From Ichthyocystis sparus (GTDB taxonomy: Bacteria; Pseudomonadota; Gammaproteobacteria; Burkholderiales; 2013Ark19i), in assembly GCF_900078755.1 (NCBI RefSeq), contig NZ_FKIH01000006.1: a DNA stretch of 64,000 nt; one strand, written 5' to 3'. A program made the position numbers and the translations under genes. A model generated the notes under the pieces. It saw only the letters and a list, made by a program, of their open reading frames with translations. It did not search any database and had not been told where the DNA came from. The number at the start of each line of letters is the position of its first letter. The first letter of the stretch is position 1. This document shows, piece by piece, positions 27,097 through 36,131 of the stretch.

Positions 27097-29661
27097 TTAA
27101 GTAGGAGTAAATTTTTTCCAGGTTCCATCTGGCAGGAAATCCTCTTTTAGTAATAAGATGAATTCATCATATGGTATCGGTTTAGAAATTATATATCCCT
27201 GTATTTCATCTACTTTCCATGAACGTAGCAAATTTACCTGATCCATGGATTCTACTCCTTCTGCTATCACGCGTAAATTAAGTGAATGCCCAAGAGTGCA
27301 TATAGCACGCGCTATAGTTGCATCCTCAATATTGTTTGGCAGATCTTTAATGAATGATTTGTCAATTTTTATAAAATCTATGTCGAAACGTTTAAGATAA
27401 GCTAGAGAAGAGTATCCTGTGCCGAAGTCGTCTATGGCTATGGAGACTCCAATAGCTTTTAGTTCATTTATAAGCTCAGTGGCATCTTCAGGGTTTTTCA
27501 TTGCCGCACTTTCTGTTATTTCTATTTCTAAGGCATGAGCTGGCAAATTTTTGGACGATAAAACATTAGTTACTTTTTCTACTAAAGACTTTGTTGAGAA
27601 TTGCTCAGCTGATATGTTGACGGCTAAGGATATTTGATGTCCCTCCATGCGCCACTTAACAGCATCAGAACAAGCTTTTTCTAGTGTAATCTCACCTATT
27701 TCACCTATTAGTCCTTGTGTTTCAGCAACTTCTACGAATTCAACTGCTGATACGATTCCTCTTTCAGGATGATTCCATCGTATCAGTGCTTCTGCTCCTA
27801 TGACTTTCATGGTGCTTAGCTCAACTTGTAACTGATAGAATGTAACGAATTCATCTTGTTGAATTCCACGCCTAATTCTTTCCGCTAGAAGTAATTTATT
27901 AGTTGCAACTTCAGACATTTCCTTAATATAAAACTGTATGTTATTTCTATCCTGTTCTTTTGCATTTACTTTTGCTAAGTCAGCATTTCTTAGGAGCTCA
28001 TATGCGCCTATATTACTTTCAGCAAATGCAATACCTATACTAGAAGCAACGTGGAATTGATGTCCTTCTATTTCTACAGGTTTCTTAACAGTACTTAGAA
28101 TACGTTCAGCAAAGTACTTTGTATTTTCCACACTGTGGACTTGAGTCAGGAAGAATATAAATTCATCTCCAGTAAGTCTTGCGAGATAATCTCCAGATTT
28201 TTTGAGTCCCATCAGCCTATCAGAAATTATTTTTATTAAAATATCTCCAATGGTGTGTCCAAACGAGTCGTTAACTACCTTAAATTGGTTAATGTCAACA
28301 AATATTATGCAAACTGGCCATACAGTATCTGGGTTGTTCATGACCCGAGTCATAATTTCTTCTATTGAGGCTCTGTTATGCAATCCAGTTAGGTGATCTT
28401 TAAAGGCAAAATTTTCTATTTTTTCTTCTATTTTTTTATAGTCAGTTATATCAAGAATTACTCCCTTCATTCCTACTACATCATTATTGTTATCACGAAT
28501 AGCATGAAGTTTTGTTCTCACCCACCTAATTTCTTGGTTACGTAAAATACGAAATTCTAAGTCGAAAGAGTTTTTTTCTATATTTTTGGCATTGAAGATA
28601 AAGCGCACTTTTTTACGGTCAGCCGAATCTACCAGTTCTAGTAGATTCTCCGGTGAGGGCACAGGTGGCTTTATACCAAATATATTAAATACTTCATCAC
28701 TCCATATAATTTCGTTTGTTTTGTATAAAATATCTAAATTACCTACGTGAGCCATCGCTTGTGCATCCCGCAAGCGTTCCTCATTTACTCGTAGTTGCCA
28801 GGTTATTTTTTCTGCAATATTTTTTGCTATGTTTTTAGTCTTGGTTATAGAGTGAATTAGCAGCGATACTAACGATACAATTAGCACTCCGAATGCTAAA
28901 GTCCAGTAGCTTAAAGATTTTTTTTCCTCATGAGTAATAAAAAAGCGGAATATGAACTTTTTACCTAGGGCTTTATATATATCGTAGGCATAGTATTCGT
29001 CATCCTTAAGGTTAGGATAATCAAGAACATTTTTATAATTATTTTTCGAATCCTCAATGTCAATCTCAACTGAGACTTGATCCTTTTTATTATTTTCCTG
29101 TACTAACTTATATAAATTAAAAATAGTTACAAGAGTTCCATTGTGGTCAGGCCCACTTTTTAACGGATAAACCGCAGCTATGGTTCCGTTATTCGTATCT
29201 AGCGGTATTATTTTACCGATTTTAGAGTTTTTGTATGCTAATTCCTTTATGAGAGATTGTTGTTTACTTGTTAGCTTTGCTCCCTGTATATGAGTTTCCC
29301 AGATCTGTTTTCCATCTTTGAAGAATGCAAGATATTCTAATCCCATGAATTTTTTTCGATATCTATATACTCTAAGTATCTTTTTAATATCGTGAGCAGA
29401 GACGTTTTCGTACTCTTCAATAAATTTGTTGATGAAAGTAATAAGGTGAAAATGGTCACTGATGTTTGTATGTATTTGATTTCTAACAATATTGATTTGT
29501 TGTAGATTTTCTAAGTAGAGTTTTGTGCTTTCTTGGTATCTAAAAAGATAGAAATTTGTGTAGGCTATTATGTTTCCGATAATAAACACTATGACGGGGA
29601 TACGTATTTTTTTAAATCTATAGATTTTTTTAGATGCAGTGTTGATAAATGAAGCTAGCAC
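27097..29661 (-). CDS. CHASE-like/PAS/GGDEF/EAL regulator of c-di-GMP
   Basis: An 854-residue membrane-bound protein. Layout: membrane helix (about 20-40), a periplasmic CHASE-like sensor (about 41-250; FMGLEYLAFF, GKIIPLDTNNGTIAAVYPLK), a second helix (about 252-271), PAS/PAC (about 290-410), GGDEF (about 420-585) and EAL (about 595-845). The GGDEF signature is TGDEF (497-501) and the inhibitory-site RxxD is KSGD. The EAL half keeps EALIRW, VNIS, EITES, DDFGTGYSSL and KIDKSF plus AEGVES, so phosphodiesterase activity is likely. I infer it breaks down c-di-GMP. The start is an in-frame ATG with a weak binding site. Confidence 0.9.
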   Translation of the reverse strand: MLASFINTASKKIYRFKKIRIPVIVFIIGNIIAYTNFYLFRYQESTKLYLENLQQINIVRNQIHTNISDHFHLITFINKFIEEYENVSAHDIKKILRVYRYRKKFMGLEYLAFFKDGKQIWETHIQGAKLTSKQQSLIKELAYKNSKIGKIIPLDTNNGTIAAVYPLKSGPDHNGTLVTIFNLYKLVQENNKKDQVSVEIDIEDSKNNYKNVLDYPNLKDDEYYAYDIYKALGKKFIFRFFITHEEKKSLSYWTLAFGVLIVSLVSLLIHSITKTKNIAKNIAEKITWQLRVNEERLRDAQAMAHVGNLDILYKTNEIIWSDEVFNIFGIKPPVPSPENLLELVDSADRKKVRFIFNAKNIEKNSFDLEFRILRNQEIRWVRTKLHAIRDNNNDVVGMKGVILDITDYKKIEEKIENFAFKDHLTGLHNRASIEEIMTRVMNNPDTVWPVCIIFVDINQFKVVNDSFGHTIGDILIKIISDRLMGLKKSGDYLARLTGDEFIFFLTQVHSVENTKYFAERILSTVKKPVEIEGHQFHVASSIGIAFAESNIGAYELLRNADLAKVNAKEQDRNNIQFYIKEMSEVATNKLLLAERIRRGIQQDEFVTFYQLQVELSTMKVIGAEALIRWNHPERGIVSAVEFVEVAETQGLIGEIGEITLEKACSDAVKWRMEGHQISLAVNISAEQFSTKSLVEKVTNVLSSKNLPAHALEIEITESAAMKNPEDATELINELKAIGVSIAIDDFGTGYSSLAYLKRFDIDFIKIDKSFIKDLPNNIEDATIARAICTLGHSLNLRVIAEGVESMDQVNLLRSWKVDEIQGYIISKPIPYDEFILLLKEDFLPDGTWKKFTPT

Positions 29662-29694
29662 AGTAAGTCTCGTTGTGTTTATAAGACAGGTATT

Positions 29695-29723
29695 CTATTA
29701 TCGTGTTGTTGCTATTTTGACAA
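29695..29723 (-). promoter_or_regulatory. Possible promoter of the GGDEF/EAL gene
   Basis: On the minus strand TTGTCA (29718-29723), a 17-base spacer and TAATAG (29695-29700) precede the start codon at 29661 by 33 bases. The match is moderate. The 29662-29894 stretch, between the two minus-strand genes, shows nothing else I can support. Confidence 0.4.
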
Positions 29724-29894
29724 TGGTAGGATGTGAGTGTAGTTTTAGTTTCTATGTCGTAAATTAGTGTACAAACGGTGTGACTACACAGACTCCAACC
29801 TTTTATATGCTAATTACTAAAGCGTATAAACACAAAATAAGTATACACAACGTACACCGATATCTAGGATATTGCACTCTATGGGGTGCGATTT

Positions 29895-30620
29895 CTATGT
29901 CAATGATTCTTTTGCTAATTTTTGTGTCGTGTATATTGACATACTCCTTAGTGCCTGCATTACGTCTAATCCATTGGCAATATGGCAAGCTATGGTTGTT
30001 GCTGTTTCTTGCTCAGGTATCGTTAGCTGATTGTCTGAAGTCATATGGATGATGTTTCTTTTATCAGATAGAACATATGAAGCTTTGTTTTCATGGCATT
30101 CGACCAGCATAACAGTTTCGCATCCATAGTTTATAAGTGACTCTAATTGATTATTTGTTCCTATAATATTTGGACAGAGATGTGCACATAATCTAGGAAG
30201 ATTTTTCTCATCTATTACAAGCAATTGTACTGTTTTTAGGATAAATTGACAGAATTTTCTGACCTTTTGTGAGTCGAGGAATTTCTTGCCATTTGGTATT
30301 AGTGCTCGTCCGTCTATCACAATTGGTACATCGTAAAACATTTTTTGTAATTTTTGCCCAATGAGTAATCCTATCTCATGCGAATTTAGTAGACCAAGCC
30401 TAATAGCGTTTATACCACAATCCTTCAGCGATTCTAGTTGCTGAAGAACTTGGTACGTATCTAAGCAATAGTGTAGGCTTGGCCTATCAGCATATATACC
30501 AGTTAGGACGCTTACAGATTTGCATCCTTGCTGTGTTGTGATGCGTATATCTAGGCCTAATCCAGTCTTATGCGATGGATTGAGATCTGTAATAATTAGT
30601 AAAGTGTTTTTTGGGGTCAT
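29895..30620 (-). CDS. Divergent ThiD-like kinase homologue
   Basis: A 241-residue protein with the overall shape of hydroxymethylpyrimidine/phosphomethylpyrimidine kinase (ThiD, ribokinase-like fold): N-terminal strand then TDLNPSHKTGLGLDIRIT, ALIPNG and a C-terminal region IACHIANGLDVMQALRSM. Two expected features are gone: the glycine-rich NPSGGAGI-type motif reads NPSHKTGLGL, and the catalytic GTGC loop reads ETATT, with no cysteine. So thiamine kinase activity is doubtful. In related bacteria a ThiD homologue lies close to hemL, as here (hemL is 3.3 kb away). Divergent from the quinone-oxidoreductase-like gene. Confidence 0.7.
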   Translation of the reverse strand: MTPKNTLLIITDLNPSHKTGLGLDIRITTQQGCKSVSVLTGIYADRPSLHYCLDTYQVLQQLESLKDCGINAIRLGLLNSHEIGLLIGQKLQKMFYDVPIVIDGRALIPNGKKFLDSQKVRKFCQFILKTVQLLVIDEKNLPRLCAHLCPNIIGTNNQLESLINYGCETVMLVECHENKASYVLSDKRNIIHMTSDNQLTIPEQETATTIACHIANGLDVMQALRSMSIYTTQKLAKESLT

Positions 30621-30678
30621 TTCCTATAACCATGTAAAACAGGATGTTCGATACTAGACAATCTACAAGGAAATTTCT

Positions 30679-31650
30679 ATGTGGTATGTGAATCATTCGG
30701 CGCCTAACGAAATGTCACTGCTTCGTGGAGAGGTAACTTCTCCTCAAAAAGGTCAGCTACGCATTCGGGTTGCATACGCTGGTGTTAATCGTACAGATGT
30801 ATACCAATTGCGCGGTGTGTATCGGCCGCCCCATGGTGCTAATCCAATTATGGGTCTGGAGGTTTCTGGTATTGTTGATGCTATTGGTGAAGATGTTGGA
30901 GAAGAATGGTTGGGTGAAAGAGTTTGCGCTTTGGTAAATGGAGGTGGTTATGCTGAATATGTTGTTTGTTCATGTGAGTCTTGCCTAATTATTCCATCTG
31001 ATCTTCCTTTATCTGTAGCAGCCGGCATACCAGAAGCTTGGTTTACAGCCGCTTTGTTTTTGCACTATATACGGCCTTTGTCTAGTAATGACCGTGTTCT
31101 TATACATAGCGTTATGTCCAATGTGAGTAGAGCAGCAGCTTTGCTTTCACAATGGGTAGGTGCCAATGTATGGGGTACTCTCGGATCTGAAAGGAAATGC
31201 GATATATCATCAATAATTGATGAGAAAAAAGTTTTTTTTCGCAACAATGATAATTGGATACAACATTTGATTGATGAAAGTAGCAAAGTAGATGTTATTT
31301 TTGATGTTGTAGGGGCTTCTTGTTTTACTGCTAATTCTAAGCTTATAAATTTATATGGTACATGGCTAATTGTTGGTTTCTTATCAGGTGCTCATCCTAG
31401 TAATATCAGCCTGGCTCCAATATTATTTAAGCAGGTAACATTGCGTGGAGCGACTATGCGTTCTCAGCCTCAAAATGTTGTAAAAATTCTCAGGGACTGG
31501 CTTGCTACTCAGTGGAAATCCGGTCTTTTGCTACCTAAGACAGTGTGCCTTAATCAAATATTTGAGCTTAGTCAAGTAGAGGAAGCGCATAGACTTCTAA
31601 TGGATTATCAGTCTGTTGGCAAGATAGTAATACATTTATCATCTGATTAG
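30679..31650 (+). CDS. Quinone-oxidoreductase-like protein (zinc-free ADH superfamily)
   Basis: A 323-residue protein of the medium-chain dehydrogenase superfamily, nearest in pattern to NAD(P)H quinone oxidoreductase / PIG3. Seen: GVNRTDVYQLRGVY, GLEVSGIVDAIG, NGGGYAEYVVC, and IPEAWFTAALFL, then a Rossmann region and a C-terminal HRLLMDYQSVGKIVIH. The nucleotide-binding glycine motif that should read HGGxSGxG is HSVMSNVS, so cofactor binding is uncertain. Ribosome site AAGGAAA upstream of the ATG. Function in the cell is unknown; no neighbouring partner. Confidence 0.8.
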   Translation: MWYVNHSAPNEMSLLRGEVTSPQKGQLRIRVAYAGVNRTDVYQLRGVYRPPHGANPIMGLEVSGIVDAIGEDVGEEWLGERVCALVNGGGYAEYVVCSCESCLIIPSDLPLSVAAGIPEAWFTAALFLHYIRPLSSNDRVLIHSVMSNVSRAAALLSQWVGANVWGTLGSERKCDISSIIDEKKVFFRNNDNWIQHLIDESSKVDVIFDVVGASCFTANSKLINLYGTWLIVGFLSGAHPSNISLAPILFKQVTLRGATMRSQPQNVVKILRDWLATQWKSGLLLPKTVCLNQIFELSQVEEAHRLLMDYQSVGKIVIHLSSD

Positions 31651-31680
31651 GTATTCTATGCATTATGGGTGGTAGTGGGT

Positions 31681-33885
31681 ATGGTGCTGACCATGTCGGA
31701 TAAAAAGAAGAGTTTTTTTGATATAGATACGCTTCGCTCCAGTATTATTAATTCCCTCGGAGATGACAATGGAGAGTCTCTCGCCGAAATTGAGAAATTA
31801 GTTCATCATATTTTGGCTGAAAAGAGCTGTTTTCTAGTTGGAGAGAATGCTCTATCCCATGCCTATGGTGTGGCAGCTATTACTGCTAAGTTGGGTTTGG
31901 GCAAGGAGGTAGTGTACGCATCGCTCCTGTTTTTGTCACCTGCTTTATCTGATGACCCAGATGTAGACCTAAACAAGCTAGTAGACTTAGTCGATCCAGG
32001 TACATTTTCTTTGCTCAAGGGAGTATTAGGAGTATTACGTATAAAGTTTTTTCGATATGATGATCTACAAAAACCAAGTTCTCAACTTATGCACGCGGAA
32101 TCTTTTCGTCAAATGATACTAGCATTGGTTGAGGATATTAGAGTCGTAATCATCGTTTTGTCATCTCATTTGCAAACACTACGCTACTTAACAACTACTG
32201 ACAAGAGTATATTTCACGAGCGTTTCGCGCAAGTTATATTGAGCATTTTTGCACCATTGGCAAATCGTCTTGGAGTTTGGCAACTTAAGTGGGAACTTGA
32301 AGATTTGTCTTTTAGATTCTATAAGCCAGAACTCTACCAATCAATAGTTAATAAGCTTAGTTCTAAGAGAGAAGAAAGGCAGCTATTTATTCAGTACTGC
32401 ATAGATAGCCTGAGTGCCATCTTATCTAAGGAGGAAATGGACTATAAAATTTATGGGCGTCCTAAGCACATATATAGTATCTATAATAAGATGAACTATA
32501 AAAATCTGGATTTTCATGATTTATACGATATTCACGCTATCAGAATACTAGTTCCATCAGTGCGTGATTGCTACATGGTTTTAGGCGTGGTGCATAGCCT
32601 ATGGGCTCCAATATCTAAGGAATTTGATGATTATATTCTGCAACCTAAGAGTAATTTGTATCAATCCTTGCATACTGTTGTTCAAGTTGTTGCGGATAAA
32701 AATTTGGAGGTCCAAATTAGGACCTTTGATATGCATAAAAATGCTGAGCTTGGTGTAGCTTCTCACTGGCTCTACAAGGAGCGTTCTGGAACTTCTTCAT
32801 ATGGTGAAAAAATATCACTTCTTAGGCAATTGCTTACCTGGCGTGACGACTTGGCCCAACAGCCTATGTGGGCTGATTATACGCAGCGTGCCGAACTAAA
32901 TCAGACTATATACGTTTTTACTCCTCAGGGAAGGATTATTTCCTTACCAAGAGGCTCTACGCCAATTGATTTTGCGTATGCGTTACATACTGAGGTCGGT
33001 CATAGGTGTAGGGGAGCAAAAGTTGATGGATCAATTGTTTCCCTAGATACACCTTTGGATACAGGCCAACAAGTTGAGATTATGACATCTAAGCAAGGTG
33101 GTCCTTCTCGTGATTGGCTGGGAAATTCACCAGTGTATTCTGTAAGTAATCGAGCGCGTTCCAAAATAAAACATTACTTCCACCATATTGATGATGTGAG
33201 CGACGATGTTTTCTTCAAAGGTAAGCAAGTATTCTCTAAGAAGATAGCACAATATAAGCTTAGCAATATCACATCTGAAGATGTAGCCTCTGCATTGGGT
33301 TTTTCAGATGTTCAATTATTGTACAGGGCTGCATACAACGGTGATATATCCCCCAAGATGTGGCGTTCCCTAGTTGAAGACAGTAGTAAGGTGGATGCAG
33401 TTAACATTTGTGCAGTACCGCAGTTGTCTAAAAAAACATCTTTAGATTTTTCTGTTATGGGAGTATCTGGATTATCTACACGTTTGGCTAATTGCTGTCA
33501 TCCAATTCCATCGGATGAAATGATGGGATTTATAACATCTGATTACTGTGTCTCTATACATAGGAGTGATTGTCCTAATTTGCTTAAAATTTGTGAAAAA
33601 AATCCCGAGCGTACGGTACCGGTACATTGCAATCAAATTATGCATTTGATGGGATTGTCGTGGCCATATAGCTTTAAAATGGAATTTATCAATTCAGATA
33701 ATGTGCTAAAAGAGCTCATGGATGTTTTTTCTCGACATCAAGGTAGAATAACGAAATTTTTGTCTAACTTGCACCGCGATGTTTTAGTTGTATATGTTGT
33801 TTGGGAGACAAACCCTGATAGATATGAAGAATCGATTTTGTTGTTGAAAAAGATACCAGGTTTTATCAGAGTATATCGTGTGTAA
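31681..33885 (+). CDS. relA: GTP pyrophosphokinase RelA
   Basis: RelA makes (p)ppGpp when amino acids run out and uncharged tRNA enters the ribosome. The protein has about 734 residues from the ATG at 31681 (GTG at 31669 and ATG at 31693 are alternatives). Domains: a degenerate HD region (no HDxxED; LSHAYGVAAI), the synthetase (IYGRPKHIYSIYNKM; LYDIHAIRIL; EFDDYILQPKSNLYQSLHT), TGS (TIYVFTPQGRIISLPRG), a zinc-finger region and C-terminal ACT. EFDD is the ExDD signature of synthetase-only RelA, as opposed to the RxKD of two-way SpoT, so hydrolysis is unlikely. A separate SpoT is expected elsewhere. Confidence 0.93.
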   Translation: MVLTMSDKKKSFFDIDTLRSSIINSLGDDNGESLAEIEKLVHHILAEKSCFLVGENALSHAYGVAAITAKLGLGKEVVYASLLFLSPALSDDPDVDLNKLVDLVDPGTFSLLKGVLGVLRIKFFRYDDLQKPSSQLMHAESFRQMILALVEDIRVVIIVLSSHLQTLRYLTTTDKSIFHERFAQVILSIFAPLANRLGVWQLKWELEDLSFRFYKPELYQSIVNKLSSKREERQLFIQYCIDSLSAILSKEEMDYKIYGRPKHIYSIYNKMNYKNLDFHDLYDIHAIRILVPSVRDCYMVLGVVHSLWAPISKEFDDYILQPKSNLYQSLHTVVQVVADKNLEVQIRTFDMHKNAELGVASHWLYKERSGTSSYGEKISLLRQLLTWRDDLAQQPMWADYTQRAELNQTIYVFTPQGRIISLPRGSTPIDFAYALHTEVGHRCRGAKVDGSIVSLDTPLDTGQQVEIMTSKQGGPSRDWLGNSPVYSVSNRARSKIKHYFHHIDDVSDDVFFKGKQVFSKKIAQYKLSNITSEDVASALGFSDVQLLYRAAYNGDISPKMWRSLVEDSSKVDAVNICAVPQLSKKTSLDFSVMGVSGLSTRLANCCHPIPSDEMMGFITSDYCVSIHRSDCPNLLKICEKNPERTVPVHCNQIMHLMGLSWPYSFKMEFINSDNVLKELMDVFSRHQGRITKFLSNLHRDVLVVYVVWETNPDRYEESILLLKKIPGFIRVYRV

Positions 33886-33926
33886 GATGGTATTTTATTG
33901 CTTTATACCTTATTGGAGAGTACGTA

Positions 33927-35243
33927 ATGCATAGTTATACAGATGCAGATGCCAGTTTGTGGGATAGAGCGCAAAAGGTTATGCCAGGAGGTGTTAATTC
34001 TCCTGTGCGAGCTTTTAAAGGTGTTGGGGGTGATCCGATTTTCTTCAGGAGCGCTGATGGTTGCAGGTTGATAGATGAGACTGGTGCTGAATATATTGAT
34101 TACGTGTGTTCTTGGGGCGCATTAATTTTGGGACACTCTGACCCTGATGTAAGACTTGCCCTCCATAAAGTAGTAGATACTGGTTTTTCTTTTGGTGCCC
34201 CTACAGCACTAGAGGTAGAAATGGCTGAGTTTTTGTGTGCGTACGTTCCGTCAGTTGAGATGGTGCGCTTGACTAACTCAGGAACTGAGGCGGTTTTGTC
34301 TGCTATCAGGTTGTCCCGTGGATACACCGGAAGAACCTTGGTTTTAAAGTTTGCTGGTTGCTACCATGGGCATGTAGATTGTCTTTTGGTAGAGGGAGGT
34401 TCAGGCTTACTGACGTTCGGTATTCCAAGCTCAGCAGGTGTTACCGCGATGTGTTCGTCTGAGACCATTGTACTACCATATAATGATGTTTCTTCTTTAA
34501 ACAAAGTTTTTGATGATTATGGTTCTAACATAGCTTGTTGTATCGTAGAAGCTATCGCAGGTAACATGAATTTGGTCGTTCCTTCATTGGAATGGATTAA
34601 GCTTTTACGTTCTTTGTGTACTAAGCATGGTTCAGTATTAATTTTTGATGAAGTTATGACTGGATTTCGTGTTCATAGCAAAGGTGCGCAGGGTTTTTGG
34701 GGTACAGAGGCCGATGTTGTAATTCTTGGTAAAGTTGTCGGTGGTGGTTCCCAATTGGCAGTATGTTGTGGACACTCGTCTATAATGAATAGCTTTAGCC
34801 CAGTTGGTAATGTATACCAAGCAGGGACATTGTCAGGACATCCAAGTTCTGTATCTTCTGGACTAGCTACTCTTAAAAAGATTTTTTCTATTCCCAGTTT
34901 TTTTGATGAGATTTCTAATAAAACAAAAAAATTTGTTGCTATGATGTTAAGGGCAGCATATGACTCTGGATATAAAAATTTTTCTGCTCAGAGTGTGGGT
35001 GGTATGTTTGGTATGTACTTTAAGGATAGTATCCCTACATCTTTGGAAGAAGTTAAGTCATGTAGCGAACGTGATTTTAGGTACTTTTTCCACCGTATGC
35101 TTGTCCGTGGCATTTATTTTGCACCGTCTGCTTATGAAGCTGGATTTATGTCGATTGTTCACGACGATGATGCACTACATAAAACATACGAGGCAGCTTG
35201 TGAATCTTTTAGTGAGTTAGTAAAAAGAAACGAGCAAATGTGA
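33927..35243 (+). CDS. hemL: Glutamate-1-semialdehyde 2,1-aminomutase
   Basis: HemL converts glutamate-1-semialdehyde to 5-aminolevulinate for haem. The 438-residue PLP enzyme shows the start MPGGVNSPVRAFKGVGG, RLTNSGTEAVLSAIRLSRGYTGR, KFAGCYHGHVD, LIFDEVMTGFRV and the PLP-binding VILGKVVGGG with its lysine. Length equals the family norm. GGAGAG lies upstream of the ATG. It implies the C5 haem route via glutamyl-tRNA. Converges with the poly-Glu protein gene. Confidence 0.96.
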   Translation: MHSYTDADASLWDRAQKVMPGGVNSPVRAFKGVGGDPIFFRSADGCRLIDETGAEYIDYVCSWGALILGHSDPDVRLALHKVVDTGFSFGAPTALEVEMAEFLCAYVPSVEMVRLTNSGTEAVLSAIRLSRGYTGRTLVLKFAGCYHGHVDCLLVEGGSGLLTFGIPSSAGVTAMCSSETIVLPYNDVSSLNKVFDDYGSNIACCIVEAIAGNMNLVVPSLEWIKLLRSLCTKHGSVLIFDEVMTGFRVHSKGAQGFWGTEADVVILGKVVGGGSQLAVCCGHSSIMNSFSPVGNVYQAGTLSGHPSSVSSGLATLKKIFSIPSFFDEISNKTKKFVAMMLRAAYDSGYKNFSAQSVGGMFGMYFKDSIPTSLEEVKSCSERDFRYFFHRMLVRGIYFAPSAYEAGFMSIVHDDDALHKTYEAACESFSELVKRNEQM

Positions 35244-35310
35244 ATGCCTGCTCTTGCGAAAAATAATTACTAAACAAAAACAAGTGCTTGTTTGCTTATA
35301 TTGATTATGC

Positions 35311-35913
35311 TTATTCAACATCACAATTAGGCAATACGGAGTCTTGTACATCTAATGAATGGGAAATAGAAAATGATGTAGCTGCTATGTGGCACATACA
35401 CATGTTGTACGTAGCTGGTAACCCACGCATTTTACTGGGAGCAATCCTGAATGCGGTTAGCCCTAAGGAGAGGAAAGCAGATGCCACCGACTCTACTAGC
35501 ACTAATAGCGTGCTGTCTACCGTTAGGTGGGAAACTAATAGAGAATGTAGGCCTATAACCCTGTATCTACTAGATCTTATCTTGGTTTTTACTGTGGGCA
35601 TTACTTCCCGTATCCCACTCATGACCCCTATACTAGATTTTTGCGATAATACCCGCACTCCATCATCAGATTCACTCTTTTCTTCTTCCTCCTCCTCTTC
35701 TTCTTCACCCTCCCTGTTTTGAGAAAATCCGTCTAGAGCAAATATCTCAACTGTTGGAGGTAAATCAAACTCAGGTGCACTATTCGAATTCGATAGCAAA
35801 TGCTCGCGATGGATATTCTCTTTACGGTATGCTTTCTCTAGAGGTGCATAGAATGCATGAGCGTACTCCTCAGGAACACTATCCATAGGTTCAAGACCGT
35901 TATGGGTGATCAT
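35311..35913 (-). CDS. Orphan protein with poly-Glu tract and one hydrophobic segment
   Basis: A 200-residue protein I do not recognise. The N-terminal half is hydrophilic, with a run of nine Glu (residues 70-78) encoded by GAG/GAA repeats (CTC/CTT on the plus strand, near 35681-35707) and followed by KSESDD. A hydrophobic stretch (about 135-155, TLLVLVESVASAFLSLGLTAF) may span a membrane, and the C-terminal end has several Cys. No signal peptide at the N-terminus. A good ribosome site (GAGG, ten bases before ATG) and an upstream promoter support a real gene. Plus-strand frame over the same bases lacks these. Possibly a secreted or host-directed protein; that is a guess. Confidence 0.6.
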   Translation of the reverse strand: MITHNGLEPMDSVPEEYAHAFYAPLEKAYRKENIHREHLLSNSNSAPEFDLPPTVEIFALDGFSQNREGEEEEEEEEEKSESDDGVRVLSQKSSIGVMSGIREVMPTVKTKIRSSRYRVIGLHSLLVSHLTVDSTLLVLVESVASAFLSLGLTAFRIAPSKMRGLPATYNMCMCHIAATSFSISHSLDVQDSVLPNCDVE

Positions 35914-35992
35914 TTATATTTTTCCTCAGTGTGCTAAGTTACTTAGCCAAGGTTTAATTTGTACGTAACATAAGTAAACAGTTTATATAAGG

Positions 35993-36022
35993 TATATAGG
36001 AGGAACATTTTTCCTAAATCAA
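35993..36022 (-). promoter_or_regulatory. Possible promoter with internal dyad
   Basis: On the minus strand TTGATT (36017-36022), an 18-base spacer and TATATA (35993-35998) precede the poly-Glu gene by about 80 bases. Within the spacer AGGAACATTTTTCCT (36001-36015) is a 5-5-5 inverted repeat, which may be an operator. The rest of 35914-36131 shows only a short inverted repeat near the dsbD stop (GTAACTA/TAGTTAC, 36118-36135). Confidence 0.4.
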
Positions 36023-36131
36023 GAGCTATAGAAAAATTATATGCCCGAAATAAGATGTTAGACACTAGATATGTGCATATCAAGCACGTACTCTTAATGG
36101 ATTCATCCTATAAGCTGGTAACTAAAAGTAG

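Noticed and set aside
29780..30052. Plus-strand frame with a hydrophobic stretch overlapping the ThiD-like gene
   Set aside because: GTG start without ribosome site, and 158 bases overlap a gene with family similarity on the other strand.
35278..35293. AAACAAG/CTTGTTT inverted repeat after hemL as terminator
   Set aside because: The loop would be only two bases and no T-run follows.
35288..35722. Plus-strand frame of 144 codons opposite the poly-Glu gene
   Set aside because: It starts at TTG without a ribosome site, and its Ser run is only the complement of the Glu repeat. The minus-strand frame is longer and better supported.
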